From Paractinoplanes aksuensis (lineage in GTDB: Bacteria; Actinomycetota; Actinomycetes; Mycobacteriales; Micromonosporaceae): DNA of 64,000 bases. Both the position numbers and the translations under genes were made by a program. Positions 8,855-16,913 of this stretch are shown here, in pieces (position 1 is the stretch's first letter; every line of letters starts with the position of its first letter). A model generated the notes under the pieces. That model was not told the DNA's origin. It saw nothing but the letters and a program-made list of their open reading frames with translations, and did not search any database. The stretch covers positions 151,564-215,563 of the forward strand of contig NZ_JAMYJR010000038.1 of assembly GCF_024137025.1 (NCBI RefSeq). The letters run 5' to 3'.

Positions 8855-9556
8855 ATGAAACCCACCATCGTTCTGGTCCACGGTGCGTTCGCCGAGTCGG
8901 CCAGCTGGAACGGTGTCATCACCCGGCTGCTGGCCGCCGGGCACCGGACGCTGGCGGCCGGCAATCCGCTGCGGAGTTTGTCCGGCGATGCGGCCGCGGT
9001 CGCTTCGTTGCTGGCCACCATCGAGGGGCCGGTAGTGCTGGCCGGTCATTCCTACGGGGGTGCGGTGGCGTCCAACGCCGCCGCCGGCAACGAGAACGTC
9101 AAGGCCCTCGTGTACGTGGCCGCGTTGGCGCCGGACCGGGGCGAGACCGTCCCGGATCTGACCGGCCGGTTCCCGGGCGCGACGCTGGGCGAGCACCTGC
9201 ACGAGGTGCCGCTGGACGACGGCACGACGGACCTCTATGTGCGGCTGGAGGCCTACCACGAGCACTTCGCCGCGGATGTGCCGGCGGCCGACGCCGCCCT
9301 CGCCGCGGCCACCCAGCGGCCGGCGAACTCGGCTGCCTTCGCCGAGGGGTCGGCTGAACCGGCCTGGAAGATGGTTCCGTCCTGGTTCATCTCGCCGGAA
9401 CGGGACCGGGCCATCCCGTTGGAGTCGTTCCGATTCATGGCGGAGCGGGCCAACGCCCGGGAGGCGGTAGAGGTTCCGGGCGCGTCCCACGCGTTACCGA
9501 TGTCGCAGCCGCAGGCGGTGGCCGACATCATCCTGCGGGCCGTGGCCGAGGTTTGA
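8855..9556 (+). CDS. Alpha/beta-fold hydrolase
   Basis: A 233-aa serine hydrolase. It opens KPTIVLVHGAFAESASWNGV, which carries the oxyanion-hole HG. The nucleophile elbow is GHSYGG at about residue 68, and the catalytic His lies in PGASHALPMSQP near the C-terminus. An acid near RDRAIPLE would complete the triad. The ATG at 8855 follows AGGGAGAA, a good ribosome site, so the longer frame from 8828 is not needed. It resembles small esterase/hydroxynitrile-lyase-like hydrolases often annotated near oxidoreductases. The substrate is unknown. A 415-bp gap separates it from the next gene. Confidence 0.87.
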   Translation: MKPTIVLVHGAFAESASWNGVITRLLAAGHRTLAAGNPLRSLSGDAAAVASLLATIEGPVVLAGHSYGGAVASNAAAGNENVKALVYVAALAPDRGETVPDLTGRFPGATLGEHLHEVPLDDGTTDLYVRLEAYHEHFAADVPAADAALAAATQRPANSAAFAEGSAEPAWKMVPSWFISPERDRAIPLESFRFMAERANAREAVEVPGASHALPMSQPQAVADIILRAVAEV

Positions 9557-9971
9557 GGCCGCTCACAGACCGTCATGTCCATTGACGCGAGCGTTCCCCT
9601 CAGAAACACGATGCGTGATGACTGTAATCGAGGTGGATCGGCTGGACATCGGACCTTGTCGTCGGGTGACCGTCCTGGTCGGAGCCTTCGGCCTGGCCGA
9701 TCGACTCGCGAAAACCGAGATCTGTCGTGTAGACAGTCCAAGGACTGATCGGCGGCCGAGAAAACCGTACGTAGTGTGTAACCTCTGGAAAGAGCGGTCG
9801 GCTGGTGGAACATTTCTGAAAGGTGAGCACAGGTGGTCACGTACGGTAACTGCTCTTTGGGGCAGGTCGGCGCGTGAGCCGCCCAGGTCCGCACACGACA
9901 AGTGTCGGCCGTTCGCGTAGGACGGGCGGGGCCGCCGAGCGGAACGACCTCACCGAGGGCGGTCCGGGCTC
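9557..9971 (+). promoter_or_regulatory. Long leader before the first SARP gene
   Basis: This 415-bp stretch holds no convincing gene and is AT-richer than its flanks. A 9-bp inverted repeat, ACCGTACGT at 9764-9772 and ACGTACGGT at 9839-9847, lies 67 nt apart. The half-sites could be regulator binding sites for the SARP promoter, but with arms this short chance is possible. Confidence 0.3.
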
Positions 9972-12863
9972 GTGATGCTGGACAGCGATGACGTGACTGG
10001 CATCCGTTTCGGTGTGCTCGGTCCGGTCAAGGTGTGGCGTCACGGTGTCGAGCTGGACCTGGGTGCCCGGCAGCAGCGCCTGATCCTGGCCCTGTTGCTG
10101 GCCAACACGGGTCAGCCGGTCGGCGTCGGTGACATCGTCGAGGTGCTGTGGAACGAGCGTCCGCCGCGTAGCGCCGTCAACGTCGTGCACCGCTACGTGG
10201 GCGCATTGCGCCGGTTGCTCGAGCCCGGCCTGCCGGCCCGGACGGCCGGGAGCTGGCTGCTCGGAGACGCTGCGGGCTACCGGATGCAGGTCGAGGCGAC
10301 CACCCTCGACCTGCTGGAAATGCGGGACCGGGCCGAGCAGGCCCGGTCCCGGGTCACCGCCGGGCAGGTCGCCGAGGCGATGACTGCCTACGAGCAGGCC
10401 CTGAGCCTCGTGCGAGGACCGTGCGGAGGGGCGGCCGAACTCGCATCGAGCGACCACCTGGCCTTCTCCGTGGTCGACCATGAGTGTGGTGACCTGGCTC
10501 GCGAGGCCGCGGCGTTCGCGCTGCGCCAGAATCGCACCCGGGCCGTTCTGCCGTTCCTGCGGCGGGTGGCCGAGCACCGTGAGTGGGACGAGGCGTTACA
10601 GGCCCAGTTGCTGCTGGCCCTGTCGGCCGATGGTCAGCAGGCCGAGGCGATCGCGGTGTACCGGAACATCCGCCGCCGGCTGGCCGACGAGCTGGGGGTC
10701 GACCCGGGCGAGGAACTGCGCGAGGCGTACCAGCTGCTGTTGTCGCAGGGCGCGGACCGGCCGGGATCGCCGGGCGAGGACGGAGGCCCAGCTTCGAACA
10801 CGCCGCCGGCGTCGACCGCGGTGTTGCCGGCGCAGTTGCCGGCGGATCTGCCCCACTTCACCGGCCGGGACGAGGCTCAGCGGCGGACGCTGGGCCTGGT
10901 CAACGGTCATGTGCTGGCCCACGCGACGATGCCGGTGCTGGCCATCGACGGCATTCCGGGAATCGGGAAGACGGCGATGGCCATTCGCCTGGCCCACCAG
11001 TTGAAGGATGCCTATCCCGACGGCCAGTTGTACGTGGATCTCCAGGGCTTCGATCCCGGCCAGGCGGCTCTGTCTCCGGCCGAAGCCCTGCAGGGGTTTC
11101 TGAACGCGCTGGGCGTGCCGGACGCCGAGATTCCGGCGAGTCATCACGCACGGCCGGGTCTCTACCGCAGTGTGCTGGCCGGACGTCGCCTCCTGCTGGT
11201 GCTGGACAACGCCCGTGATGTGGAGCAGGTGCGTCCCCTGCTACCGGGCGCGCCGGGTTGCCTGGTAGTGGTGACCAGTCGTAAACGGTTGACCGGGCTG
11301 TCCACGGCGAACGGCGCGCACCTGCTGACCTTGGACGTGCTGTCGGTCGAGGACGCGCGGACGTTCCTGCTCTCCCGGGTGGGAGCGGCGCGGATCACGG
11401 CCGAGCCTGCGGCAGTCAACGAGATCGTCGAACGATGCGGGCGGCTTCCGTTGGCGCTGGCGGTGGTGGCGGCCCGGGCCCTGATCCATGCCGACTACCG
11501 GTTGGGCGACATCGCCCGCGAGTTGCGGGACGCGCAGGGAAGCCTGGACGGTTTCGCCGGCGATGACATGGGCAACGACCTGCGCGCGATCTTCTCGTGG
11601 TCGTACCGGATGCTCGGGGCCGCGGCGGCCCGGATGTTCCGCTTGCTGTCGTTGCATCCAGGGCCGGACGTCACGGTGCCGGCGATGGCCAGCCTGGCCG
11701 GTGTGTCCCGGGCCGAGGCGCGGACCCTGGCCGGTGAGCTGGTGCGGACGGGTCTGTTGGCCGAGCACCAGCCGTCCCGGTTCGCCACGCACGACCTGAT
11801 CCGGGCCTACGCCCACGAGCTCGTACGGCTGCACGAGGACGACAACGACCGGGAACGAGCGTTCCACCGGTTGGTCGGCCACTACCGGCAGACCGCCTAC
11901 GCGGCCGACCTCTTGCTGGGACCGACCATCGCGGTGCACCCACCGGAACCAGTGGACGGCGTGACAACGGCCCGCCTGGCCACTGCCACCGATGCCATGG
12001 AGTGGTTCAGCGCAGAGCGTCTGGTCCTCAAAGCAGTGGTCCAGCGCGAGATCGACGAGAAACGTGCCGGTTCGGCCTGGCGACTGGTGCTGAGCGTGCA
12101 GCGGCTGTGCCACCGCGAGGGCTGGTGGTACGACTGGACCGCGCTGGCCGGAACCTGCCTGCAAGCGGCCATCGAAGCCGGCGACGACCTCGGCCGGGCG
12201 CACATGCTGCGCAGCCTGTCGGGTCCGGAGATCGAACTGGGGGACCTCACGGCTGCGGCTCGGCACCTCGGAGAGTCGCTCGCGCTGTTCGACCGGTTGG
12301 GATTGCGACGCGAGCAGTCGTTGGTGTACCGCAATCTCGGACAGGTGAGTGTCCACCGGAAGGAATATGCCGAGGCAGTCGGATACTTCGAGTCCGCCCT
12401 GCGCGTCGCGGAATCGCTGGGCGAGCTGTCCGACCAGGTCAACGTGCTCAGCTGTCTGGCCGGTGCGCACGGCCGTCAGGGCGACTTCGGCACGGGGATG
12501 GACCTCGCTGACCGTGCCCTGTCCATCGCCGAGGCGCTGGGCAACCCCAGCGCTCAGGCGCTCGGTCACGAGACCCGGGCCGAGATCTGCCTGTTCCGGG
12601 GCGACCTGCGGGCGTCACTGGTGTCCCGGAAGCGGGCAGCTGAGCTGTTCCGGCAGGCCGGCTGGCGCATGAATGCCGCCGGATGCCTGCACTCGCTGGG
12701 CGAGTCCGCGCTCGCCCTGGGTGACCGGGCCGCCGCTCGCGCGGCGTGGGTGGAGGCGCTGGACCTCTTGCGTCACCTGCACGTGCCGGATGTTGCCAAG
12801 GTCCAGGACAGCCTGGCCGGCCTCGACGAGACGACGCCCGAACAGCCACCGGCCGGGCTCTGA
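9972..12863 (+). CDS. AfsR-like SARP regulator with NB-ARC and TPR domains (paralogue 1)
   Basis: A 963-aa pathway-type regulator. It has an OmpR-like winged helix at about residues 12-105 (RQQRLILALLLANTGQPVGV), a bacterial transcriptional activation domain at about 110-255 and an NB-ARC ATPase. The ATPase P-loop GIPGIGKTAMA is near 326-336, with LLLVLDNARD as Walker B and a GLPL-like RLPLALAVVA. TPR-like repeats fill about 690-950. The start is GTG at 9972 or ATG at 9975. Architecture and length match AfsR. The protein at 16914-19982 is a close paralogue, and each lies downstream of a GMC oxidoreductase gene. No antibiotic cluster is visible in the window, so its targets are unknown. Confidence 0.9.
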   Translation: MMLDSDDVTGIRFGVLGPVKVWRHGVELDLGARQQRLILALLLANTGQPVGVGDIVEVLWNERPPRSAVNVVHRYVGALRRLLEPGLPARTAGSWLLGDAAGYRMQVEATTLDLLEMRDRAEQARSRVTAGQVAEAMTAYEQALSLVRGPCGGAAELASSDHLAFSVVDHECGDLAREAAAFALRQNRTRAVLPFLRRVAEHREWDEALQAQLLLALSADGQQAEAIAVYRNIRRRLADELGVDPGEELREAYQLLLSQGADRPGSPGEDGGPASNTPPASTAVLPAQLPADLPHFTGRDEAQRRTLGLVNGHVLAHATMPVLAIDGIPGIGKTAMAIRLAHQLKDAYPDGQLYVDLQGFDPGQAALSPAEALQGFLNALGVPDAEIPASHHARPGLYRSVLAGRRLLLVLDNARDVEQVRPLLPGAPGCLVVVTSRKRLTGLSTANGAHLLTLDVLSVEDARTFLLSRVGAARITAEPAAVNEIVERCGRLPLALAVVAARALIHADYRLGDIARELRDAQGSLDGFAGDDMGNDLRAIFSWSYRMLGAAAARMFRLLSLHPGPDVTVPAMASLAGVSRAEARTLAGELVRTGLLAEHQPSRFATHDLIRAYAHELVRLHEDDNDRERAFHRLVGHYRQTAYAADLLLGPTIAVHPPEPVDGVTTARLATATDAMEWFSAERLVLKAVVQREIDEKRAGSAWRLVLSVQRLCHREGWWYDWTALAGTCLQAAIEAGDDLGRAHMLRSLSGPEIELGDLTAAARHLGESLALFDRLGLRREQSLVYRNLGQVSVHRKEYAEAVGYFESALRVAESLGELSDQVNVLSCLAGAHGRQGDFGTGMDLADRALSIAEALGNPSAQALGHETRAEICLFRGDLRASLVSRKRAAELFRQAGWRMNAAGCLHSLGESALALGDRAAARAAWVEALDLLRHLHVPDVAKVQDSLAGLDETTPEQPPAGL

Positions 12864-12951
12864 ACTTTCCCGCACTTCGCTTCGTCGTGTCGAGTATGGG
12901 ACACGCAACTTCCGAGCCGATCCTTGACAAGGCTTCCGGGGTGACCGGTTG

Positions 12952-13695
12952 ATGAGCGATCTCGATCCGGCCGAGGACGACGGCGCTCCCTGGCGGGCGC
13001 TGTCGGACGTGCTGATGCGGAGCTTCGCCGCGCCTAGGATCCTTCCGCCGGACCGGGCGCTGGCCCGGGCCGGTCTGCAGCAGCTTCAGGTCGCCGCGAG
13101 TTCACCGCTCGGTGCCGTCGCCCTCAACTGCAGCGGCATCTTGCTGTACGACGGCTGGCTCCGGATCTTCGGTGGTTCGCCGTGTGCCGAGTTCGGACTG
13201 CCCAGCCTCGGCGAGGTCAATGACTTTCCTGCCCTGCTCGATCGGACCTGGACACCGACGGCGGGCCTGATCGTGGCGCACGACGTGCTGGGAGGAGTCT
13301 TCTTTCTCAACGGCTTGCGACCGGGCCCCGGTCGGCCGGGGGTGCCGGGCGAGGTCATCTACTTCGATCCCCCCTCGCTGAACTGGGCGAGGATGAAGAT
13401 GTCACACAGTGAGTGGCTCGCCTGGTGTGTGTCGGGCGATCTTCCGCACTTCTACGGTGATCTGCTGTGGCCACGCTGGCGCGAGGACGTGCGGGGGCTC
13501 CGGGCCGACCAGGGAATCGCCGTCGTTCCCGCGCTGTGGAGCGGCGAGACGGCCGGCGGGTTCGCCCGTTCGGTGGCGTCGATGACGGACATCCTCACCC
13601 TGCAGGCTCAAGCGGCCGGCGCCAAGGGACGACCTCTGGACAGCTCGTTGGGGTACTACCCGGGCGACCCGGTGGCGAATGCGACCTTAGTGTGA
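12952..13695 (+). CDS. DUF2625-family protein
   Basis: A 247-aa protein with the features I associate with DUF2625: an N-terminal ILPPDRALARAGLQQLQVAA segment, then SPLGAVALNCSGILLYDGWLR, VAHDVLGGVFFLNG, and a C-terminal WCVSGDLPHFYGDLLWPRW. No biochemical function is established for the family. ATG 12952 is used rather than TTG 12949. It follows the SARP by 88 nt and may be co-transcribed. Its 3' end overlaps the convergent TetR gene by 9 bp. The family name is from memory of its motifs and should be verified by profile search. Confidence 0.75.
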   Translation: MSDLDPAEDDGAPWRALSDVLMRSFAAPRILPPDRALARAGLQQLQVAASSPLGAVALNCSGILLYDGWLRIFGGSPCAEFGLPSLGEVNDFPALLDRTWTPTAGLIVAHDVLGGVFFLNGLRPGPGRPGVPGEVIYFDPPSLNWARMKMSHSEWLAWCVSGDLPHFYGDLLWPRWREDVRGLRADQGIAVVPALWSGETAGGFARSVASMTDILTLQAQAAGAKGRPLDSSLGYYPGDPVANATLV

Positions 13696-14343
13696 CGCCT
13701 CGGTGACCGGCCGGCTTCTGGTCGAGCTCAGCATGCCCAGGCGGTTGGCGACACTGCGCCGGGCCAGTTCGAGGTAGTCGGCGTCGCGGTACAGCACGTA
13801 CATGTTGTTGGCCATGTGCAGATAGGCGTTCAGCTCAAAAACGGCCTGATCAGGTGGGGTCTTCGGGCTGAGCAGGCCAGCCGCCTGCGCTGCGGCGTAC
13901 TGCTCCTCGAGCACTTGCAGCCAGGCCGTGTGCAGTTCGGCGAGCCGGTCGTGGACCGCGCCCGGACGAGCGTCGAACTCCGCGTTGACCGAGACGAAGA
14001 AGCAGCCGCCGGGCAGCAGATCATCTTTCAGATGATCGAGGAAGTTTTCGCACAGGGATCTCAGGCGTGACAGGGGATCGGGTCGAGCGAACGCGGGATT
14101 CACGACGTCGCGCCGGTGCGCCAGCTCGGCTGTGCGGATGGTGGCGAGCTGAAGCTCCTCCTTGGAGCCGAAGTGGGCGTACAACCCGCTCTTGCTGATG
14201 CCGACGTGGTCGGCCAGGCGCCCGATCGACAGGCCTTCGAGCCCCAGCACGGTGGTGAGGGCAACCGCGGCGTCGAGGATGGCCAGCCGACTCCGTTCGC
14301 CGTCGGAACGCGTCCGGCGTTCCGGGCGGGAGGGGCTTGCCAT
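13687..14343 (-). CDS. TetR/AcrR-family transcriptional regulator
   Basis: A 218-aa repressor. The TetR helix-turn-helix is at about residues 15-65 (AILDAAVALTTVLGLEGLSI, then GRLADHVGISKSGLYAHFGS KEELQ). The C-terminal ligand domain resembles the TetR_C_6/YcdC-like group (LLPGGCFFVSVNAEFDARPG). It ends inside the 3' end of the DUF2625 gene and is preceded by a GNAT gene on the same strand (gap 39 nt). The two may be one transcript, making the acetyltransferase a possible partner or target. Confidence 0.87.
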   Translation of the reverse strand: MASPSRPERRTRSDGERSRLAILDAAVALTTVLGLEGLSIGRLADHVGISKSGLYAHFGSKEELQLATIRTAELAHRRDVVNPAFARPDPLSRLRSLCENFLDHLKDDLLPGGCFFVSVNAEFDARPGAVHDRLAELHTAWLQVLEEQYAAAQAAGLLSPKTPPDQAVFELNAYLHMANNMYVLYRDADYLELARRSVANRLGMLSSTRSRPVTEASH

Positions 14344-14382
14344 CCCCGAATCCTACGCCACGTGCAGTCTCGGCCGGACCGG

Positions 14383-14904
14383 TCAGTGCTCGGCCCGGAC
14401 GGTCAGATGCCCGATGCCGGCCCGGGTCACCCCGCTCAGCGTGTAGCGTACGCCCGTTTCGGTGGCGATGGCGTCGACGGCTGACTGCAGGGCAACGTTG
14501 GATGCCGCATAGTCGAGGTCGAAGGTGGTGATCCCCAGCCGCACGCACCGCCCGACCAGTTCGTGCAGCACCCGGTACCCGAGCGTGCCATTGCGCCAGG
14601 CCTCGGCCACATTGACCGCGAGGGTGCCCGTACCGGGATCGGCCGGATCCCACGAGCACTCGGCCAGGGCGACCAGCCGATCGCCGGTCAGCGCTACCTG
14701 GCCGGTCCACCGGTGCTCCGGCTCGGCCAGCTGGTGTTGCACCTTGCGATGCAAGGGCCGCAGCTGCCGGCTACCGGCGACGAAACGGCGAGGGTAGGTG
14801 TCAGGCGGAAAGAGGGGTTCGGCCGCGCGAAGGGCGGTCAGATCGGCGGCTTTCCACGGGCGGGTTTCGAGGTTGTCGGTCACGCCTGAACCGACGGATG
14901 ACAT
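14383..14904 (-). CDS. GNAT-like acetyltransferase
   Basis: A 173-aa protein starting MSSVGSGVTDNLETRPWKAA. The central strand-helix-strand (QVALTGDRLVALAECSWDPA, then GTGTLAVNVAEAWRNGTLGY) resembles the GNAT acetyl-CoA core, although the usual Q/RxxGxG/A loop is replaced by WRNGTLGYRVL. It lies 39 nt upstream of the TetR gene on the same strand. It is divergent from the MarR gene at 14980, sharing a 75-nt promoter gap. The substrate is unknown and the weak motif keeps the call tentative. Confidence 0.65.
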   Translation of the reverse strand: MSSVGSGVTDNLETRPWKAADLTALRAAEPLFPPDTYPRRFVAGSRQLRPLHRKVQHQLAEPEHRWTGQVALTGDRLVALAECSWDPADPGTGTLAVNVAEAWRNGTLGYRVLHELVGRCVRLGITTFDLDYAASNVALQSAVDAIATETGVRYTLSGVTRAGIGHLTVRAEH

Positions 14905-14947
14905 GCCGCCGGGATCAATCCCGCGACGTTTGTCTCTGGTGAAGGTC

Positions 14948-14961
14948 AGCGATATATTGCA
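14948..14961. promoter_or_regulatory. GntR-operator-like site upstream of the MarR gene
   Basis: AGCGATATATTGCA matches 12 of 14 positions of the palindrome at the second GntR start (5300-5313). It lies 18 bp before the MarR start codon, with a strong ribosome site (GGAGGAGGT) in between. TATATT could be the -10 box. Sharing of the site suggests the MarR gene belongs to the GntR regulon; this is inference. Confidence 0.45.
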
Positions 14962-14979
14962 TTACGCGGAGGAGGTCCA

Positions 14980-15408
14980 ATGGATGCGCTAGCCCTGGAG
15001 AACCAGGTGTGTTTCGCGCTGTCCGTAGCGACGCGGCACGTCGTGGGGCTTTACCGGCCCCTCCTGGCCGAGGTGAACCTGACCCACCCTCAATACCTGG
15101 TTCTGGTCGCTCTGTGGCAGCACGGTCCGCTTTCGGTCCGCCGGCTCGGCGATCTGCTACATCTCGACTCCGGCACCCTGTCGCCCCTGGTGAAACGACT
15201 CGAAGCTGCGCACTACCTGCGCCGCGAGCGTGACCCGGCCGACGAGCGCAAGGTCATTGTCACCGTGACGTCAGAGGGCGAGGCCCTGCGCCGGCGGGTC
15301 GAGTCGGTGTCGTCAGCCGCGCGCGAGCATCTCGGCCTGTCGATCGAGGACACGGAGCAGTTGCATGCCGTCCTGAGCAAGCTCACCGCAGTGTCCCGCT
15401 TCGATTGA
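14980..15408 (+). CDS. MarR-family regulator, OhrR-like organic peroxide sensor
   Basis: A 142-aa MarR protein with winged helix at about residues 45-105 (VRRLGDLLHLDSGTLSPLVK, with wing DPADERKVIV). The N-terminus LENQVCFAL places a single Cys at residue 11, as in OhrR proteins, where that Cys is oxidised by organic peroxides. The helper tyrosine in YRPLL is kept, but the second, usually in TYPQY, is His here (THPQY). No ohr peroxidase gene is adjacent. The next gene is the shortened GMC oxidoreductase 97 nt downstream. Ribosome site GGAGGAGGT before the ATG is strong. Confidence 0.85.
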   Translation: MDALALENQVCFALSVATRHVVGLYRPLLAEVNLTHPQYLVLVALWQHGPLSVRRLGDLLHLDSGTLSPLVKRLEAAHYLRRERDPADERKVIVTVTSEGEALRRRVESVSSAAREHLGLSIEDTEQLHAVLSKLTAVSRFD

Positions 15409-15505
15409 CCGCGCCGGGTGTCTCGCGGGGCCTACGTCATCGGTGGTCAAAGCCGGAGGCGAGGATCGGCAAAGGGGTTGGCTGGCGCCGGGCGACAGTG
15501 GTCAT

Positions 15506-16822
15506 ATGGTCAACCACCACGATTTCATCGTGGTCGGCGCGGGCTCGGCCGGTTCGGTGATCGCCGCCCGCCTGTCCGAGGACCCGCGCGTGCGGGTGCT
15601 GTTGCTCGAATCGGGGCGGGCCGACACACTGCCGCAGATCGCCGTGCCTTCGGCCTGGCCTGCATTGCGGGGAAGCGTGGTCGACTACTCGTACGTCACT
15701 GTCCCGCAAGTCCGTACCGGCAATGCTGTCCATGCCTGGCCACGAGGACACACCCTCGGCGGGTCCAGCAGCATCGACGCCATGATGTTCCGGCGCGGTC
15801 ACGCGGCCGACTACGACGGCTGGGCCGAACAGGGGGCCGACGGCTGGGACTACGCCTCGGTGCTGCCGTACTTCCGCCGGATGGAGACCGTCAACGGCGG
15901 CGATCCGGCCCTCCGGGGAGACGACGGGCCCATGCGGCCGGCACCCGTGGCCGATCCCAGCCCGCTGGCCCGCGCCTTCGTCGACGCGGCGACAGCCGGC
16001 GGTCACCGTTTCACCGAGGACGTCAACGGCGCGATCGCCGAAGGTGTCGGGTGGCATGATCTGTCCGTCGCCGACGAAAGACGGCAGAGCACCGCGGTCG
16101 CGTATCTGCATCCGGTCGCCGACGAACGGCCCAACCTGACCATCGTCACCGGTGCCCGCGTGCACCGCTTGGTCCTCGGGAAGGGTGGGTGCACCGGGGT
16201 GCAGTACACGCACGCCGACCAGGCAATGGTCGCCTCCGCGAACGAAGAGGTCGTGCTCAGTGCAGGCGCAGTGGACTCGCCCCGGCTGCTGATGATGTCG
16301 GGCATCGGCGACGCAGCCGAACTCGACCGGCTGGGCGTCCCGGTGGCGCAGCACCTTCCCGGCGTCGGCCGCAACCTGCACGACCACCCCGTGGTCAGCC
16401 TGGTCTTCGAGGCCGCGCGGCCGATCCCGTCGCCGCGGAAGAATTACGCCGAGGCCTCGATGTCGTGGCGCAGCGCGGCCACGCAGCCGGGCCCCGACAT
16501 GCTGCTGACGTTCATCGATGCGCCGTGGCATCGGCCCAAGGTGCTGCCCGGTCACAACGTGCGGCAGCCGGGTGGCCTCCGTCACTATCTGCAGTGGGGC
16601 ACGGGAGCCTCGCACCACCCGGTCGGAACCTGCGCCATGGGCCGCGGCGCGCAGGCCGTGGTCGATCCCGAGCTGAGGGTTCTCGGGGTGAACGGTTTAC
16701 GTGTGGCCGACGCCTCCGTCATGCCCCGGATCGTCTCGGCCGGCACCAACGCCGCGACGATCATGATCGGCGAGAAGGCGGCGGACATGATCCGCTCGAC
16801 CCACTCGCTCAGTCGGCAGTGA
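15506..16822 (+). CDS. GMC-family oxidoreductase with an internal deletion (paralogue 2)
   Basis: A 438-aa paralogue of the enzyme at 6337-7854, starting at ATG 15506 where homology begins (VVGAGSAGSVIAARLSEDPR). The GMC signatures GGSSSIDAMMFRRG and HPVGTCAMG, and the C-terminal GTNAATIMIGEKAAD, are intact. Between FIDAPWHRPK and VLPGHNVRQPGGLRHYL about 70 residues present in the paralogue are missing, in frame. The missing block includes the PLIDPNYL segment and part of the substrate domain. It may therefore be inactive, have altered specificity, or reflect an assembly deletion near 16535-16545. It sits between the MarR and SARP genes. Confidence 0.8.
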   Translation: MVNHHDFIVVGAGSAGSVIAARLSEDPRVRVLLLESGRADTLPQIAVPSAWPALRGSVVDYSYVTVPQVRTGNAVHAWPRGHTLGGSSSIDAMMFRRGHAADYDGWAEQGADGWDYASVLPYFRRMETVNGGDPALRGDDGPMRPAPVADPSPLARAFVDAATAGGHRFTEDVNGAIAEGVGWHDLSVADERRQSTAVAYLHPVADERPNLTIVTGARVHRLVLGKGGCTGVQYTHADQAMVASANEEVVLSAGAVDSPRLLMMSGIGDAAELDRLGVPVAQHLPGVGRNLHDHPVVSLVFEAARPIPSPRKNYAEASMSWRSAATQPGPDMLLTFIDAPWHRPKVLPGHNVRQPGGLRHYLQWGTGASHHPVGTCAMGRGAQAVVDPELRVLGVNGLRVADASVMPRIVSAGTNAATIMIGEKAADMIRSTHSLSRQ

Positions 16823-16913
16823 GAGCAGCGGTGATCGTCGGGGGATGCGGTCGGCTCGGCCCGCACCGGCTCGGCGGTAAGCTGAGGGCCGGGCCGACCT
16901 AGGGAGTTCTTCC

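Noticed and set aside
9582..9920. A 112-codon frame in the gap before the first SARP gene
   Set aside because: No domain, no ribosome site and composition unlike the neighbouring genes; the gap looks regulatory.
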